Positions 4,753 to 5,198 of a stretch of 5,198 bases of DNA are shown here, piece after piece; position 1 is the stretch's first letter; every line of letters starts with the position of its first letter. Made by a program: the position numbers and the translations under genes. Under the pieces are notes generated by a model. That model was not told the origin of the DNA. It saw only the letters and a program-made list of their open reading frames with translations, and did no database searches. This DNA comes from Nonomuraea candida (lineage in GTDB: Bacteria > Actinomycetota > Actinomycetes > Streptosporangiales > Streptosporangiaceae). Location of the stretch: assembly GCF_000725485.1 (NCBI RefSeq), contig NZ_JOAG01000101.1:1-5198 (forward strand). Reading direction: 5' to 3'.

Positions 4753-5198
4753 CGTGATCCCCCGTCTTCTGTCGCTCCAGCTCAGCACGGGCCGCCGCCT
4801 CGGCCGCCCGACGCTCCTTCGCCTTCCGCACCCGCTCCCGGATGCTCTCCACCACACCCTCCTGGCCAGCCACCCGCACCCCGCCCCCCCCCCCGCCCCC
4901 GACACCTCCAGCTCGACCGCCTTCCCCGGCCGCCACTCATCCGGGTCCATCCGCGACATCAGCTCCAGCGCGATCTTCCCGTTCGGCGGCGTCGTCTGGA
5001 TCTCCTCCGTCCCATCCGGCCGGACCGCCCGCTTGATCTCCACCCCCCCGATCGCATCCTGGAACGCGGCGTTGAACAGCTCCCCCAGCACCTTCGTACG
5101 CGCACGCGTACACCTGTCGGAGAAGTCGGAGAACAGCTCGGGGGCGTTGTCCTGCTCTCCTTGGGCGAGCCAGTCGTGCAGGGTGGTTCGGTTGACGC
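4745..5198 (-). CDS. HTH protein, terminase-small-subunit-like; 5' end outside window, frameshifted
   Basis: The gene enters from the right edge. About 150 residues are visible after repair. NRTTLHDWLAQGE is the recognition-helix end of a helix-turn-helix. A basic helix (FSDRCTRARTKVLGELFNAAF) follows, then KIALELMSRMDPDEW, which matches the 'leucine helix, Pro-x-x-Trp' ending seen in many phage terminase small subunits and related HTH proteins. In that family the protein binds DNA and recruits the large subunit. No large terminase follows, so the packaging role is uncertain. After VELEVSG the frame meets a Gly-coding G11 run (4894-4884). In the original frame the downstream sequence is noise; one extra G restores GQEGVVESIRERVRKAKERRAAEAAARAELE, a charged helix, ending at the TAG 4747-4745. 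The HTH call is good; the terminase assignment is tentative. Confidence 0.7.
4884..4900. repeat. C11-G-C5 homopolymer tract inside the HTH gene
   Basis: Eleven C, one G and five C on the plus strand encode a poly-Gly linker on the minus strand, exactly where the coding frame changes. One more base in the run would restore one continuous frame. This could be an assembly or sequencing miscount, a real length polymorphism that switches the C-terminal helix on or off, or a site of transcriptional slippage. Confidence 0.8.

Noticed and set aside
4189..5091. One 300-residue minus-strand protein
   Set aside because: It joins the HTH N-terminus, noise, the N-terminus of the coiled-coil gene and more noise. 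The sensible pieces are better explained as two overlapping genes with run-length frameshifts.
1..5198. tRNA, rRNA, CRISPR array, insertion sequence ends or attachment-site core
   Set aside because: I looked on both strands and saw no cloverleaf, spaced direct repeats, transposase motif or paired terminal repeats.

Overview
The window is very GC-rich DNA with almost every codon ending in G or C. It has GTG as well as ATG starts, GGAG-type ribosome sites and short TAnnnT-type promoters. This points to an actinomycete (Streptomyces, or a relative such as Actinomadura or Nonomuraea); the genus cannot be read from the sequence. The gene content is small Cys/His-rich proteins, a DUF6573-like protein, a winged-helix-like protein and a terminase-small-subunit-like HTH protein. 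That is the accessory DNA of an integrated phage, integrative element or plasmid. No integrase, replication, transfer or large-terminase gene is visible, so the type of element is inferred.

Layout. (1) 1-433, minus strand: the N-terminal part of a secreted protein that runs off the left edge. (2) 434-624: a divergent promoter region with two outward-facing promoters whose spacer and -10 sequences are mirror copies. (3) 625-3989, plus strand: a six-gene operon made of a zinc-ribbon-like protein, a Cys-rich protein, a DUF6573-like protein, a winged-helix/coiled-coil protein with an apparent frameshift, a C2-C2 protein and a CCHH protein. (4) 4002-4042: a perfect 17-bp stem that can terminate transcription from both sides. 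(5) 4059-5198, minus strand: three tightly overlapping genes, namely an HTH protein entering from the right edge, a coiled-coil protein, and a 49-residue Gly-rich repeat protein too short for usual ORF cut-offs. Two of these three carry apparent frameshifts.

The most interesting signal is a recurring RNA-like element: four hairpins with different stems but the same loop, CTGCGAC (ACTGCGAC in three). Each is followed within 5-21 nt by CCCCAGGA, which forms or precedes the ribosome site of the next gene. Two copies sit at the predicted 5' ends of the two divergent transcripts, and two sit 6-7 nt after stop codons inside the operon. Changed stems with kept pairing and a fixed loop suggest a conserved leader that controls translation or mRNA stability for this gene set, including the divergent secreted protein.

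Three reading-frame breaks, at 2700-2712, about 4598-4606 and 4884-4894, lie at or beside short or long C/G runs. Each can be repaired by a one-base change in a run, so assembly error is the first explanation; slippage or gene decay are alternatives. Functions of most genes are unknown and are described, not named.
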